Origin: Anaerolineae bacterium
GTDB taxonomy: Bacteria > Chloroflexota > Anaerolineae > Aggregatilineales > Phototrophicaceae
DNA: 46,499 nucleotides
Direction: 5' to 3'
Assembly (NCBI GenBank): GCA_020849765.1
Contig: JADLAY010000015.1
Location: 1-46,499 of the forward strand
The notes beneath the pieces are model-generated. The model did no database searches. It saw nothing but the letters and a program-made list of their open reading frames with translations, and had not been told where the DNA came from. Position 1 is the first letter of the stretch. Every line of letters starts with the position of its first letter. Below are positions 23,744-32,215 of the stretch, one piece after another. The position numbers and the translations under genes were made by a program.

Positions 23744-24883
23744 ATGAAGACCAGGGCTTCGGCTGAGATCGTCAAACAGGATATGATTCGGCTGTGCCAC
23801 AGCACCGTCGATGCGCACACGCTGCGCTTCGAACTACTCCAACGATTGCGCCTCGTCATCCCCTTTGACTACGCCTATTTCTCGACCACAGACCCGGCCA
23901 CCCAGCTCAACACCGGTTCAGTCGTCTTTGAGGAACCGCCCGCCTGGATGCTCAGCCTGTTTCTCGAAAACGAGTTCTTGCAGGAAGACTTCATCAAGTT
24001 CGGCACGCTGCTCCGGCGTCGTCAGGCGGTCGGCGTGCTGAGCATGGCGACTCGCAATGAACTGGATCGTAGCCAGCGCTACCGGGACATGCTGACTCCC
24101 CTCGCCATCGGCGACGAACTGCGCGCCATCTTCGTCACGCAGTCGACCTGCTGGGGAACGCTCTGTTTGCATCGGGGCCGGGCGCGGTCGGGTTACGACC
24201 CGGCAGATGCCGCCTTTGTCGCCCAGATTGCACCGCACGTCGCGGATGGCTTGCGCAAATCTCTGCTGTGGGGCAACGTTTCGCTGGAGGCTGCGCCAGA
24301 CGCGCCAGGCGTGCTGATGCTCACCGACGACCTATCGACCGTCTCGATGACGCCCGCGGCCGAACACTGGCTCGCGCAACTCCAGGAAGCGGAGGGCGAA
24401 AACGGCAAGATGCTGCCAATCCCTGTGCGCAGTATCGTCGCCCGCCTGCTGGCGCTGGAGAACGGGCTGCGGGATGCTCACCTCAGCCCGAAATGCCGCT
24501 TGCGCACGCGCTCGGGCCAATGGCTCGTCATCCATGCCTCACGGCTGAATCGCGAAGATAGCCAGCAGATCGCCGTCATCTTTGAGCTGGCGCGGCCATC
24601 AGAAATGGCGCCGCTGATGATGCAGGTGTATCAACTGACCAGACGCGAAGGTGAGATCGCGCAGTGTGTCTTGCAGGGCTGGTCGACCACAGAGATCGCG
24701 TCCAGGCTGCACATTTCGGCCAACACCGTTCAGGATCATCTGAAAGCGATCTTCGACAAGGTCGGCGCAGGCAGCCGGGGAGAGCTGGCTGCACGCATCT
24801 TTGCTCAACACTATCAGGCGCGCTTTGTGGCCGGTGCTGCGCTGGATGCTTACGGGCAGTTCGACACGTCCGATCCATCTTGA
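23744..24883 (+). CDS. LuxR-family transcriptional regulator with GAF-like sensor region
   Basis: The 379-residue protein ends in a LuxR/NarL helix-turn-helix (residues 298-352: LTRREGEIAQCVLQGWSTTE then IASRLHISANTVQDHLKAIF). The first 175 residues look like a GAF-type sensor (FDYAYFSTTDPATQL...WGTLCLHRGR), and 185-285 like a PAS-like region (DAPGVLMLTDDLSTVSMTPAAEHWL). No receiver domain is present, so it probably senses a small molecule directly. GGAG lies about nine bases ahead of the ATG. It may control the small gene ahead of it through the palindrome at 23369-23386. Confidence 0.85.
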   Translation: MKTRASAEIVKQDMIRLCHSTVDAHTLRFELLQRLRLVIPFDYAYFSTTDPATQLNTGSVVFEEPPAWMLSLFLENEFLQEDFIKFGTLLRRRQAVGVLSMATRNELDRSQRYRDMLTPLAIGDELRAIFVTQSTCWGTLCLHRGRARSGYDPADAAFVAQIAPHVADGLRKSLLWGNVSLEAAPDAPGVLMLTDDLSTVSMTPAAEHWLAQLQEAEGENGKMLPIPVRSIVARLLALENGLRDAHLSPKCRLRTRSGQWLVIHASRLNREDSQQIAVIFELARPSEMAPLMMQVYQLTRREGEIAQCVLQGWSTTEIASRLHISANTVQDHLKAIFDKVGAGSRGELAARIFAQHYQARFVAGAALDAYGQFDTSDPS

Positions 24884-24911
24884 CCTATAGCCCGCCGTTC
24901 GCAAGACGGCT

Positions 24912-25715
24912 TTAGACCGACGGCTTGACCGCGACGATGCTGAACATACACGGCACGCGCGGTCGGCCCGGCGGCACCAGCCAGCGCCGCCCCTCGCCAG
25001 GGATCATGTCCGGGAAGCGCTGCCAGCCGTTCAGGTACTCGTACTCCTTCAAGCCGGTCAGCGTCAGCCCGGCGTCGAGCAGTGCGCTGACGACCTCGCT
25101 AATGCCCCAGGCAAACTCGTAGGCCTTCTGCGCGTTCTGGTACGATTCGTCGAAGTAATCGCCGACGCCGCCCGTCTCAATCGGCCCGCCGCCCATGTAC
25201 GGCCAATCGACCGTCCAGTCGATCTCGTACATGCCCATGACCGGGTGAAACTCAATCAGCACCAGCTTGCCGCCCGGCGCCAGCGCCTGCGCGACGCCGC
25301 GTCCCCAGCGCGCGATGTCCGAGATCCAGGTCAGCGCGCCGTAGGACGTGTAGACAATGTCGAACTCGCCCTGCTGCGCCGCGCACCAATCGAAGATGTC
25401 GCCCCGCACGAAGGTCGCCGGGGTGTCCGTCTCCGCCGCCAGTTGGCGCGCGAACGTCACCGCGTAGTCGCTGATGTCGACGCCGGTCACGTCCGCGCCC
25501 AGGTGCCGGGCGATGCTGATCGTGTCCTGGCCGTCGTTGCACTGGAGATGGACGAGCCGCTTGCCGCGCACGTCACCGAGCAGCGCCATATCTTCCGGGT
25601 GCAGATTGTTGTGGCCCGCCCGGTAGCGTGCGACCATGTCCGGCCTGTGCGTGTGATGCTGGCGCGTGGCGGCGTCCCAGGAGAGACGGTTCTGTTCGTG
25701 ATATTCGTTGGGCAT
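24912..25715 (-). CDS. SAM-dependent methyltransferase, class I
   Basis: The 267-residue protein has a class I methyltransferase fold. Motif I reads LVHLQCNDGQDTISIARHLG, with CNDGQD in place of the common GxGxG, a variant seen in a known subgroup; the acidic loop GVDISDYAV and the FDIVYTSYG strand follow. The substrate is not predictable. The start at 25715 is supported by GAGGAA nine bases upstream; an ATG at 25811 in frame would read through the heptamer and octamer repeats and is rejected. It converges on the LuxR-type gene with 28 bases between the stops. Confidence 0.85.
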   Translation of the reverse strand: MPNEYHEQNRLSWDAATRQHHTHRPDMVARYRAGHNNLHPEDMALLGDVRGKRLVHLQCNDGQDTISIARHLGADVTGVDISDYAVTFARQLAAETDTPATFVRGDIFDWCAAQQGEFDIVYTSYGALTWISDIARWGRGVAQALAPGGKLVLIEFHPVMGMYEIDWTVDWPYMGGGPIETGGVGDYFDESYQNAQKAYEFAWGISEVVSALLDAGLTLTGLKEYEYLNGWQRFPDMIPGEGRRWLVPPGRPRVPCMFSIVAVKPSV

Positions 25716-25741
25716 GAGGCACTTCCTCGAAGATAGAAGGC

Positions 25742-25846
25742 AGTTGGCATTTGGCTGTCGGCTGTCAGCCTGTAGCCAAATGCGAATCGATCGATACTCG
25801 TTTGCCGGCATGCAGATGTGCTAATTCGCTAATTTGCTAATCCGCT
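25742..25846 (-). repeat. Heptamer and octamer tracts upstream of the methyltransferase
   Basis: At 25742-25776 five plus-strand heptamers end in GC (AGTTGGC, ATTTGGC, TGTCGGC, TGTCAGC, CTGTAGC), the reverse complement of the GCYNNNN type. At 25820-25846 the plus strand reads GCTAATTC, GCTAATTT, GCTAATCC, GCT, a perfect-period octamer. Both lie in the 219-base gap between two divergent genes. Confidence 0.85.
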
Positions 25847-25934
25847 TTCTATGCACGATCGCATCCCAGGCGGGCCGCCACAAGTGCGGTAATATTAACC
25901 CACTCTAGGACGGTTATTCGAGACGAGGACGGCC

Positions 25935-26702
25935 GTGATCATTCAACTCGTGCGCAACGCAACCCTGCGCCTCGACTATGCCGGTCGGCGCATTCTGATC
26001 GACCCCTATTTCGCCGACAAGCACGCCCTGCCCTCCTACACCGGCCTATCGCCCAACCCGCTCGTCGGCCTGCCGCTGCTGCCGGATGCGATCCTGGACG
26101 GCGTGCAGACGGTGATCGTCTCGCACCTGCACAGCGATCATTTCGACACGGCCGCGCAGTCGCTGGTGCCCAAGGATCTGCCACTGTACTGCCAGCCGGG
26201 GAACGAGGCGACCATCCGCGACAAGGGCTTTCTCGACGTGACGCCGGTGGCCGATACGATCGAACATGAAGGTATCAGCATCACACGCACCGGCGGCCAT
26301 CACGGCACGGGCGAGGTCGGGGGCATCATGGGCAGCGTCTCCGGCTTCGTCTTCCGCGCGCACGGCGAGCCGACCCTCTATTGGGCGGGCGATACCATCC
26401 TCTGTGACGAGGTGCGCGCGGCCATCGCCGACTACCGGCCCGACGTGATCGTGACGCATTCGAGCGGCGCCAAATGGCCGGACAGCGCGGGCGAACGCCA
26501 TCTGATCGTGATGGATACCGAGCAGACGATCGAGACGTGCAGGCTGGCACCGGGCGCCGTCGTCATCGCCACGCACATGGAAGCGCTCGACCACGGCACG
26601 ACCTCGCGCGCGGCCCTGCGCGCCCAGGCCGATGACTCCGGCGTCGACGCCGAGCATCTGCGCATCCCCGCCGACGGCGAGAGCCTGACCTTTGAGGTGT
26701 AG
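25935..26702 (+). CDS. UlaG-like metallo-beta-lactamase-fold hydrolase
   Basis: The 255-residue protein has the metal-binding motif HLHSDHFD (about residues 64-71), a second histidine pair in TGGHHGTGE, Asp in YWAGDTILCDE and a final His in IATHMEALDH, which fits a two-metal beta-lactamase fold of the UlaG/YtnP-like group. It should be a cytoplasmic metal-dependent hydrolase; lactonase or phosphodiesterase activity is known in relatives, and the substrate here is unknown. A GTG start with GAGGAC seven bases upstream is used. It stands divergent from the methyltransferase gene. Confidence 0.87.
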   Translation: MIIQLVRNATLRLDYAGRRILIDPYFADKHALPSYTGLSPNPLVGLPLLPDAILDGVQTVIVSHLHSDHFDTAAQSLVPKDLPLYCQPGNEATIRDKGFLDVTPVADTIEHEGISITRTGGHHGTGEVGGIMGSVSGFVFRAHGEPTLYWAGDTILCDEVRAAIADYRPDVIVTHSSGAKWPDSAGERHLIVMDTEQTIETCRLAPGAVVIATHMEALDHGTTSRAALRAQADDSGVDAEHLRIPADGESLTFEV

Positions 26703-26760
26703 ATCCAGGCATTCATACATTGTGCGGTACACACAGGCGTATGTTCGTTATCCAGAGAAC

Positions 26761-26860
26761 GCCCGCCCATGAAATGGGACGGGCTAGAAAACGCCCTCTC
26801 CGAGGGCTCTGTCACCAGGCCAGTTGTGAGCCTCCGCAGGAGGCGCGGGCATAGCCGGCG
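26761..26860. repeat. Compound repeat of successive hairpins
   Basis: Hairpins at 26761-26784 (GCCCGCCCAT/ATGGGACGGGC, one bulge), 26793-26807 (GCCCTC/GAGGGC) and 26830-26844 (GCCTCC/GGAGGC) follow each other, then GCGGGCATAGCCGGCGGGC. The rest of the 272-base gap has no gene. Such hairpin chains are common dispersed repeats in this kind of genome and could also terminate or stabilise transcripts of the UlaG-like gene. Confidence 0.7.
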
Positions 26861-26974
26861 GGCAAGCGAGAAATTGATCTCTGATGGGTGATGCATGAAG
26901 CCCCCAACCGCTGGCGAATTTTTCGCCCAGGCGGTCTAATATTGCTATCCATACTTTATTATCTCGGAAAGCCT

Positions 26975-28075
26975 ATGCAAATTCATGCTGCCCTGCTTGA
27001 AGGGCCGAATCATCCTTTCGTCATTGAAACCTTGACGCTCGAAGCGCCGCGCGACGGCGAAGTCCTCGTCCGGTTGGCGGCAAGCGGCGTCTGCCACAGC
27101 GATTGGCATCTCGTCACCGGCACCACGCGGCACCCGATGCCGTGCGTCGCCGGGCACGAAGGCGCGGGCGTGGTCGAGGCGGTCGGCCCGGGCGTCAGCC
27201 GCGTCAAACCCGGCGATCACGTCGTGCTCAGTTGGACGCCGGACTGCGGCCACTGCTACTACTGCCAGCACGGCAAGCCCAACCTGTGCGAAACCTTCAC
27301 CGGCCCGATCTGGGAAGGCGTCATGCTCGACGGCACGCCGCGATTGCGCCTGGGCAGCGAGCCGGTCTATCACTACTGCGGGCTGGCGACCTTCGCCGAG
27401 TACGCCGTCGTGCCGGAGCAAAGCTGCGTGCCCATCCGCAAGGACGTGCCGTTGACGACGGCCTCGCTCGTCGGCTGCGCGGTGGCGACCGGCGTCGGCG
27501 CCGCCCTGTTCACGGCAGGCGTCCGCCCCGGCGAGAGTGTCGCCGTCTTCGGCTGCGGCGGAGTCGGCCTCAACATCCTGATGGGTGCGGCCCTGTGCGG
27601 CGCGTCGACCATCATCGCCGTCGATACCAACGCGCCCAAGCTCGCCATTGCCCGCGATTTCGGCGCGACCCACACGCTGCTCGCCAGCGACGACGTGATC
27701 GAGTCGATCCGCGCGCTGACCGGCGGGCGCGGCGCCGATCACGTCTTCGAGGCGGTCGGGCTGCCGTCTGTGCAGGAGAACGCGCTGGAAGCCGCCCGTC
27801 CCGGCGGCACCCTCGTGCTCGTCGGCCTGTCGCCGATGGGCAGCGGCACCAACCTGCCCGGCGCGGTCATCACGCGCAAAGAGCTGACGATCAAGGGCAG
27901 CTATTACGGCACCGTCTCGCCCGCGCGTGACTTCCCGCTGCTGATCGACCTGTACGTGGCCGGCAAGCTCCAGCTCGATAAGCTCGTCTCGCAAACCTAC
28001 CGGCTGGAGGAGATCAACGCCGCCTACGCGGCCATGCTCACGGGCGAAGTTGCCAGGGGGGTCATCGTCTACTGA
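26975..28075 (+). CDS. Zinc-dependent alcohol dehydrogenase (MDR superfamily)
   Basis: The 366-residue enzyme oxidises an alcohol or reduces an aldehyde with NAD(H). Catalytic zinc ligands lie in SGVCHSDWH and AGHEGAGVVEAVGPGV; the structural zinc loop is CGHCYYCQHGKPNLC with four cysteines; the Rossmann motif is FGCGGVGLN, followed by Asp in IIAVDTNAP, which favours NAD over NADP. Overall it is close to class III type dehydrogenases. The start at 26975 is taken because GGAAAG lies upstream and it matches the usual N-terminus; a further in-frame ATG at 26888 adds 29 unlikely residues. The stop overlaps the next start (TGATG). Confidence 0.92.
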   Translation: MQIHAALLEGPNHPFVIETLTLEAPRDGEVLVRLAASGVCHSDWHLVTGTTRHPMPCVAGHEGAGVVEAVGPGVSRVKPGDHVVLSWTPDCGHCYYCQHGKPNLCETFTGPIWEGVMLDGTPRLRLGSEPVYHYCGLATFAEYAVVPEQSCVPIRKDVPLTTASLVGCAVATGVGAALFTAGVRPGESVAVFGCGGVGLNILMGAALCGASTIIAVDTNAPKLAIARDFGATHTLLASDDVIESIRALTGGRGADHVFEAVGLPSVQENALEAARPGGTLVLVGLSPMGSGTNLPGAVITRKELTIKGSYYGTVSPARDFPLLIDLYVAGKLQLDKLVSQTYRLEEINAAYAAMLTGEVARGVIVY

Positions 28076-28824
28076 TGCCCGCCACTTTCGCAATTGGGGA
28101 TATTCACGGCCACTACGACCGCTGCCTGGATCTGCTGCATGAAGCCGGGCTGGTCAATGGGGAACATCATTGGTCGGGGGCGGATGCCACGCTCGTTTTC
28201 ATCGGCGATTACGTCGACCGCGGGCCGGATGGCATCGCCGTGCTCGACCTCGTCATGCGCCTGCAAACTGAAGCCCGCCAGGCCGAGGGCCAGGTGATCG
28301 CCCTGCTCGGCAATCACGATCTGATCCTGGCGCTGGCCTACCGTTTTGGGCAGGGCCCATTTCACGATTGGTGGCGCAGCGCCGGGGGCATCGCCAGCGA
28401 TCTCAAGCATATGACCGGCTCGCATCTGCATTGGCTGCTGAACCGCCCGCTGATGCTGCGCCTGGGCGATAAGCTCTACGTCCACGCCGACGCCGAGGTC
28501 TACTACGATTACGGGCGCACGGTCGCCGCCGTCAACCAGACCGTTGAGCAGATCATACGGGGCAACAACGTCACCAATCTGTCGGTCCTCGTCGACCAGT
28601 TCGGCGAGCACCGCGCCTTTTTCGTCGATCCGGAACGGGCGGCAACGTTTCTCGCCACCTACGGCGGCAGCCAGGTGCTGCACGGCCACACGCCCATCCC
28701 AGGCATGGCCGGGAACTCGCACGACGTGACGACCCGCCCATTCGTCTATGCCGATGGGCTGTGCGTCAATCTCGATGGCGGCATCTATGCCGGGGGCGAA
28801 GGCTTCGTCTACCGGGTGGTCTAG
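28075..28824 (+). CDS. PPP-family metallophosphatase
   Basis: The 249-residue protein shows the three phosphoesterase blocks: GDIHGHYDR (residues 6-14), GDYVDRGPDG (about 43-52) and GNHD (about 80-83), with a downstream HGHTP metal ligand. This fits serine/threonine-protein phosphatases of the PrpA or ApaH-like type that use two metal ions. The target, protein or dinucleoside polyphosphate, is not known. Its ATG overlaps the stop of the dehydrogenase gene by one base (TGATG), so translation is probably coupled. It converges on the next gene, sharing CTAG at the stops. Confidence 0.9.
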   Translation: MPATFAIGDIHGHYDRCLDLLHEAGLVNGEHHWSGADATLVFIGDYVDRGPDGIAVLDLVMRLQTEARQAEGQVIALLGNHDLILALAYRFGQGPFHDWWRSAGGIASDLKHMTGSHLHWLLNRPLMLRLGDKLYVHADAEVYYDYGRTVAAVNQTVEQIIRGNNVTNLSVLVDQFGEHRAFFVDPERAATFLATYGGSQVLHGHTPIPGMAGNSHDVTTRPFVYADGLCVNLDGGIYAGGEGFVYRVV

Positions 28825-29312
28825 CCGCGTTTGCGCTTGGTCTTGTCGTTCGCCATCACCTGCCGGATTAAACCGGAGATCTGGCGGTCGATGGCTTCCG
28901 GCGGCGGCTTGAGGCAGAACTCGAGCAGCGCCTCCGCCACCTGCACACAGCGGCGGTAAAGCCGCATGTGCGCGATCGGCGTCGATGGATCGTCCGGGTG
29001 AAAGTGCCCGGTCGGATGGCTGACGATGATGCGCGCTTGAGTTTGCGTCGCGTCGACCTCGGCCAGGATCACGTGGAACACGATCTGGCGCACCGTCTCG
29101 CCGAAGGTGGAGCCGTACAGCTTGGTCGTGAAGCCGAGCACTTGCATCGCGCGCAGGTTGTCCTGCGTCGTCAGCGCGTCGACCTGGACGACATCCCACG
29201 GTGATCCGAACAGACCGCCGCCGCTCTTGCGTGTCAGGTTCGCCATCAGACGCTCGTAAGCCGCGGGTGGCGCTTCGTGGATCGTCTCGTTGAGGATGTA
29301 AGTTGTGGCCAT
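28821..29312 (-). CDS. Conserved-looking protein of unknown function
   Basis: The 163-residue protein begins MATTYILNETIHEAPPAAYE and has a central beta-rich region (RQIVFHVILAEVDATQTQAR) and a basic C-terminus (KTKRKRG). No signal peptide or membrane segment is seen and I do not recognise a family. TACAAT lies just six bases before the ATG with no ribosome-binding site, which suggests a leaderless mRNA. An in-frame ATG at 29351 is rejected because it would lie ahead of this promoter. The gene converges with the phosphatase gene; the two stop codons share CTAG. Confidence 0.65.
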   Translation of the reverse strand: MATTYILNETIHEAPPAAYERLMANLTRKSGGGLFGSPWDVVQVDALTTQDNLRAMQVLGFTTKLYGSTFGETVRQIVFHVILAEVDATQTQARIIVSHPTGHFHPDDPSTPIAHMRLYRRCVQVAEALLEFCLKPPPEAIDRQISGLIRQVMANDKTKRKRG

Positions 29313-29318
29313 GCGTCT

Positions 29319-29324
29319 ATTGTA
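29319..29324 (-). promoter_or_regulatory. Candidate -10 box for a leaderless transcript
   Basis: On the minus strand TACAAT is followed by AGACGC and the ATG at 29312. A start of transcription at or next to the A of ATG is implied. A TTGCGA further upstream is too far (21 bases) for a good -35. Confidence 0.35.
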
Positions 29325-29367
29325 GCGCGAACGGGCTGTGCGCTGTCGCAAGAGAGCGGATCAGCAC

Positions 29368-29397
29368 GTTAGCGAATTAGCGGATTAGCAGATCAGC
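29368..29397 (-). repeat. Octamer tract (GCTAATNN type)
   Basis: The minus strand reads GCTGATCT, GCTAATCC, GCTAATTC, GCTAAC in phase, matching the tracts at 6452 and 25820. Confidence 0.85.
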
Positions 29398-29543
29398 TAC
29401 TCATGGATCGAACGGATAGGATTGGTATGATCGGCGCTTTAATGGGTTGCTTTGCCAGCGCCTTCAGTGCGCTTGATTTCGGTCCGGCGAGCGCAAGCAT
29501 TGATCATTTCAGTTTGAACTGGTTTCTCCATCTGGATCAAGGG

Positions 29544-29574
29544 GCCAACAGCCGACAGCCAACTGCTAATCGCC
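29544..29574 (+). repeat. Heptamer tract next to the first receiver-kinase gene
   Basis: GCCAACA, GCCGACA, GCCAACT, GCTAATC, GCC run in phase and end two bases before the stop codon (complement at 29577-29579) of the minus-strand gene. Confidence 0.85.
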
Positions 29575-29576
29575 CT

Positions 29577-30665
29577 TCAATCCGGCACGCTGAAGTAGAT
29601 GCCCGTGCCCTTGCCCGGTTGGCTGCGGATCTCGAACTCGCCGCCGTGCAGCTCGACGATCCGCTTGGACAGGTAGAAGCCTAGGCCGAGGCCCTGCTGC
29701 TCGTGCAGCGCGCGGTCGAACTGCATATACGCGCCGATACTGCTGATCTGTTCGGTCGACATGCCGCGGCCATGATCGCGGATGAAGGCGCTGTAGTGGC
29801 TGTCCTTGCGCGCGGCCTTGATGAACACGCGCGTGCCCGGCTGCGAGAACTTGAAGGCGTTGTCGACAATTTCCTCGGTCACCTTGGTCAGGTTCTCTTT
29901 CGACATGCGGATGTCGCTCGTGCCGACCTCGAGGCTGAGATCGCCGACGCGGTCGTATTGCTGCGCGCGCTCGTACGCCACCTGGACGATCACTTCCGCG
30001 GCGTCGCCGAGGACGTGGTTGCGCAATTCCTCCACCTGATCGGCATCACCGCCGATGATTTCTAGCTGTGCATAGACGAGGTAGTTCTCGATCAGCCGGT
30101 TGAGCCGCTCGCCCGCCCGGTAAATGCTGTCCGCCATATCCTCGAATTCGCCCAGTTCGATGCTCTTCCCGTGAGTCACCATGAACTTCGAGTAGCCGAG
30201 GATGTTCGCCAGCGGCGTGCGCATTTCGTGCGGCAGCGCGTAGATGATGTTCTTGCGCAGGCGCGTCAGGGTCTCTTCCTGTTTGACTCGCTCGCGTTCA
30301 CGCTGCCCAAGCCGCGACTCAATGGCGGCGATAAGCTCATCCTGCGCGAACGGCTTGGTCATGTAGTCGCTGGCACCCAGGTTCATGCCCGCCCGGCGTC
30401 CCTGGCGGTCGGTGCGCCCGGTCAGGTAGATGAACGGGATGTCGACCGTCGCCGGGTCCGTGCGCAGTTCACGCAGCACGTCGAAACCGGAGATCTCCGG
30501 CATCATGACATCGCACAAAATCAGGTCGGGAAGCTCCTGCTTGACCGCCATCAGGCCCGCGGCGCCGCCAGACGAATCGCTGACCTGGTAGCCCGCATCC
30601 CGGAGCGTGATGAAGATCGCTTCGCGGACGAGATCATCGTCCTCGATGATGTGTATCCGTGTCAT
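29577..30665 (-). CDS. Receiver-histidine kinase protein, copy 1
   Basis: The 362-residue soluble protein has an N-terminal receiver domain (phospho-acceptor Asp52 in LILCDVMMPEISG, Thr82, Lys104 in YMTKPF), then a dimerisation helix with His147 in ALPHEMRTPLANILG, and an ATPase domain (G1 DHGRGMSTEQ, G2 GLGLGFYLSKRIVELHGGEF). There is no membrane or sensor domain, so its receiver probably takes phosphate from another kinase or controls the attached kinase. AGGAAG seven bases ahead fixes the start at 30665; longer in-frame starts are not supported. It is a tandem paralogue, equal in length, of the gene at 31127-32215. Confidence 0.9.
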   Translation of the reverse strand: MTRIHIIEDDDLVREAIFITLRDAGYQVSDSSGGAAGLMAVKQELPDLILCDVMMPEISGFDVLRELRTDPATVDIPFIYLTGRTDRQGRRAGMNLGASDYMTKPFAQDELIAAIESRLGQRERERVKQEETLTRLRKNIIYALPHEMRTPLANILGYSKFMVTHGKSIELGEFEDMADSIYRAGERLNRLIENYLVYAQLEIIGGDADQVEELRNHVLGDAAEVIVQVAYERAQQYDRVGDLSLEVGTSDIRMSKENLTKVTEEIVDNAFKFSQPGTRVFIKAARKDSHYSAFIRDHGRGMSTEQISSIGAYMQFDRALHEQQGLGLGFYLSKRIVELHGGEFEIRSQPGKGTGIYFSVPD

Positions 30666-31126
30666 GAGTCGCTTCCTGCCTGCTAACAGCGCCAGTCCGA
30701 TCGTACGTCCCGGCGCCGCGCCACAGCGTCGATTGTCAACGCATTGCGGCGTCACTAATTCCAGCCACTTAAGCCAACACTGGTGCGCCGTATCCTCTTT
30801 GACGTGTGGCGATGGATGACGTCTGGCAGCGAAGTCCCCACAGAGAATACACGATTGAACCAATGCCCCATCGAATTTGCCGTCCGCACGTTCGTGCTTG
30901 CTCCCAAGGCCTCGAACGTCGACTGAATCGAGAACGGGTCACAATTCACTTTTGTGGCGGCCTCCCCTCATCCCCTGGCCCCTTCTCCCAACCTTCGGTG
31001 ACCTTCCGGTTATCGTGAGACGGGGAGAAACACCTACTCTGAGAGTCCCTCTCCCTAATGGGAGGGATTTAGGGTGAGCGCAAGTCGGGCGACAACGATT
31101 CATAACGACCTGCGACCACGCCTCAC
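30666..31126. repeat. 461-base gap with a CCCTCTCCC/GGGTGAGGG-type repeat
   Basis: No gene is visible. A repeat spans about 30961-31079, from CCTCCCCTCATCCCC to TTTAGGGTGAGCGC, and contains CCCTCTCCCTAATGGGAGGG. A relative in the same orientation lies at 41209-41305. The part from 30666 to 30960 shows nothing recognisable. Copies of such elements between duplicated genes could promote recombination. Confidence 0.75.
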
Positions 31127-32215
31127 CTAATCCGGCACGCTGAACAGAATCCGCGCCCCCTTCTCAGGCTCACTACGCACGACGAAGTCCCCGTTGTGCA
31201 GGTTGACGATCCGCTTGGCCAGGCAGAAGCCGAGTCCCAGGCCCTGCTGCTCATGCAGTGCTCGCTCGAACTGCATGTAGGCGCCGATGCTGCTGACTTG
31301 CTCGCGAGTCATGCCGCGGCCATGGTCGCGAATGAAAACGACGTACCGATCGTCGCGGCGCACGCCCTTCACGTAGACGCGCGTACCCGGCGGCGAGAAT
31401 TTGAAGGCGTTGTCGACCAGCTCGCCGACGACTTTGGCGAAGTTCTCGCGCGACATGCGGATGCTGCTGCTGCTCAGGATGAGGACGAGGTCGTCCTCGC
31501 GGCCATATTGCCTGGCCGTCACCGTCGCCACTTCGACGATGACCTCGGCCGCATCGTCGAGCACGTTGTTGCGCAGGCGCTTGACGTCGTCCGCATTGGC
31601 CTCGATCAGGGCGAGCTGGGCGACGGCGAGGTAGTTCTCGAACAGACGGTTCAGGCGCTCGCCTGCATGAAAGATGCTCTCCGCCATTTCCGAATAGTCG
31701 TCCGGGGTCAGCGTTTGCCCGTAAGACATCATGAACTTGGAATTGCCGAGGATGTGCGTCAGCGGCGTGCGCAGTTCGTGCGGCAGTGCGTAGATGATGT
31801 TCTTGCGCAGCTGCGTAATTGTCGTCTCGTGCTTGGCCAGTTCGCGCGCCCGCTGTCCCAGGCGCGACTCGATCGAGAGCAGCAGGTCGTTCTGCGCGAA
31901 TTGTTTGGTCATGAAGTCGTTGGCGCCAAGGTTCATCCCGGCGCGCCGCAGTTCACGATCGCCCTGATCCGTCAGATAAATGAATGGGATGTCGACCGTC
32001 GTAGGGTCGCTGCGCAGTTCGCGCAGCACGTCGAAACCGGAGATTTCGGGCATCATGACGTCACAAAGAACCACGTCTGGCAGGTTTTGTTTGACCCATT
32101 TCAGCCCATCAGGACTCCGGGAAGACTCCGTCACCTGGTAGCCGGCAGTTTTGAGCATATCGCTCACAGCTTTGCGCGTAAGTTCGTCGTCATCAATAAT
32201 GTGGATGCGCACCAT
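31127..32215 (-). CDS. Receiver-histidine kinase protein, copy 2
   Basis: This 362-residue paralogue of the gene at 29577-30665 aligns without gaps through Asp52 (VVLCDVMMPEISG) and His147 (ALPHELRTPLTHILG). The receiver Lys104 is kept, but the following residue, a nearly invariant cis-proline in receivers (K-P), is glutamine (FMTKQF). The ATPase motifs DHGRGMTREQ and GLGLGFCLAKRIVNLHNGDF are intact. AAGGA nine bases ahead supports the start at 32215 over an ATG at 32299. The two copies probably arose by tandem duplication and then diverged in input or partner. Confidence 0.9.
   Translation of the reverse strand: MVRIHIIDDDELTRKAVSDMLKTAGYQVTESSRSPDGLKWVKQNLPDVVLCDVMMPEISGFDVLRELRSDPTTVDIPFIYLTDQGDRELRRAGMNLGANDFMTKQFAQNDLLLSIESRLGQRARELAKHETTITQLRKNIIYALPHELRTPLTHILGNSKFMMSYGQTLTPDDYSEMAESIFHAGERLNRLFENYLAVAQLALIEANADDVKRLRNNVLDDAAEVIVEVATVTARQYGREDDLVLILSSSSIRMSRENFAKVVGELVDNAFKFSPPGTRVYVKGVRRDDRYVVFIRDHGRGMTREQVSSIGAYMQFERALHEQQGLGLGFCLAKRIVNLHNGDFVVRSEPEKGARILFSVPD

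Noticed and set aside
29403..29684. 93-codon plus-strand frame in the gap before the receiver-kinase
   Set aside because: Its second half is the complement of the kinase gene and of a heptamer tract; the short SAFSALD similarity with the right edge is at chance level.
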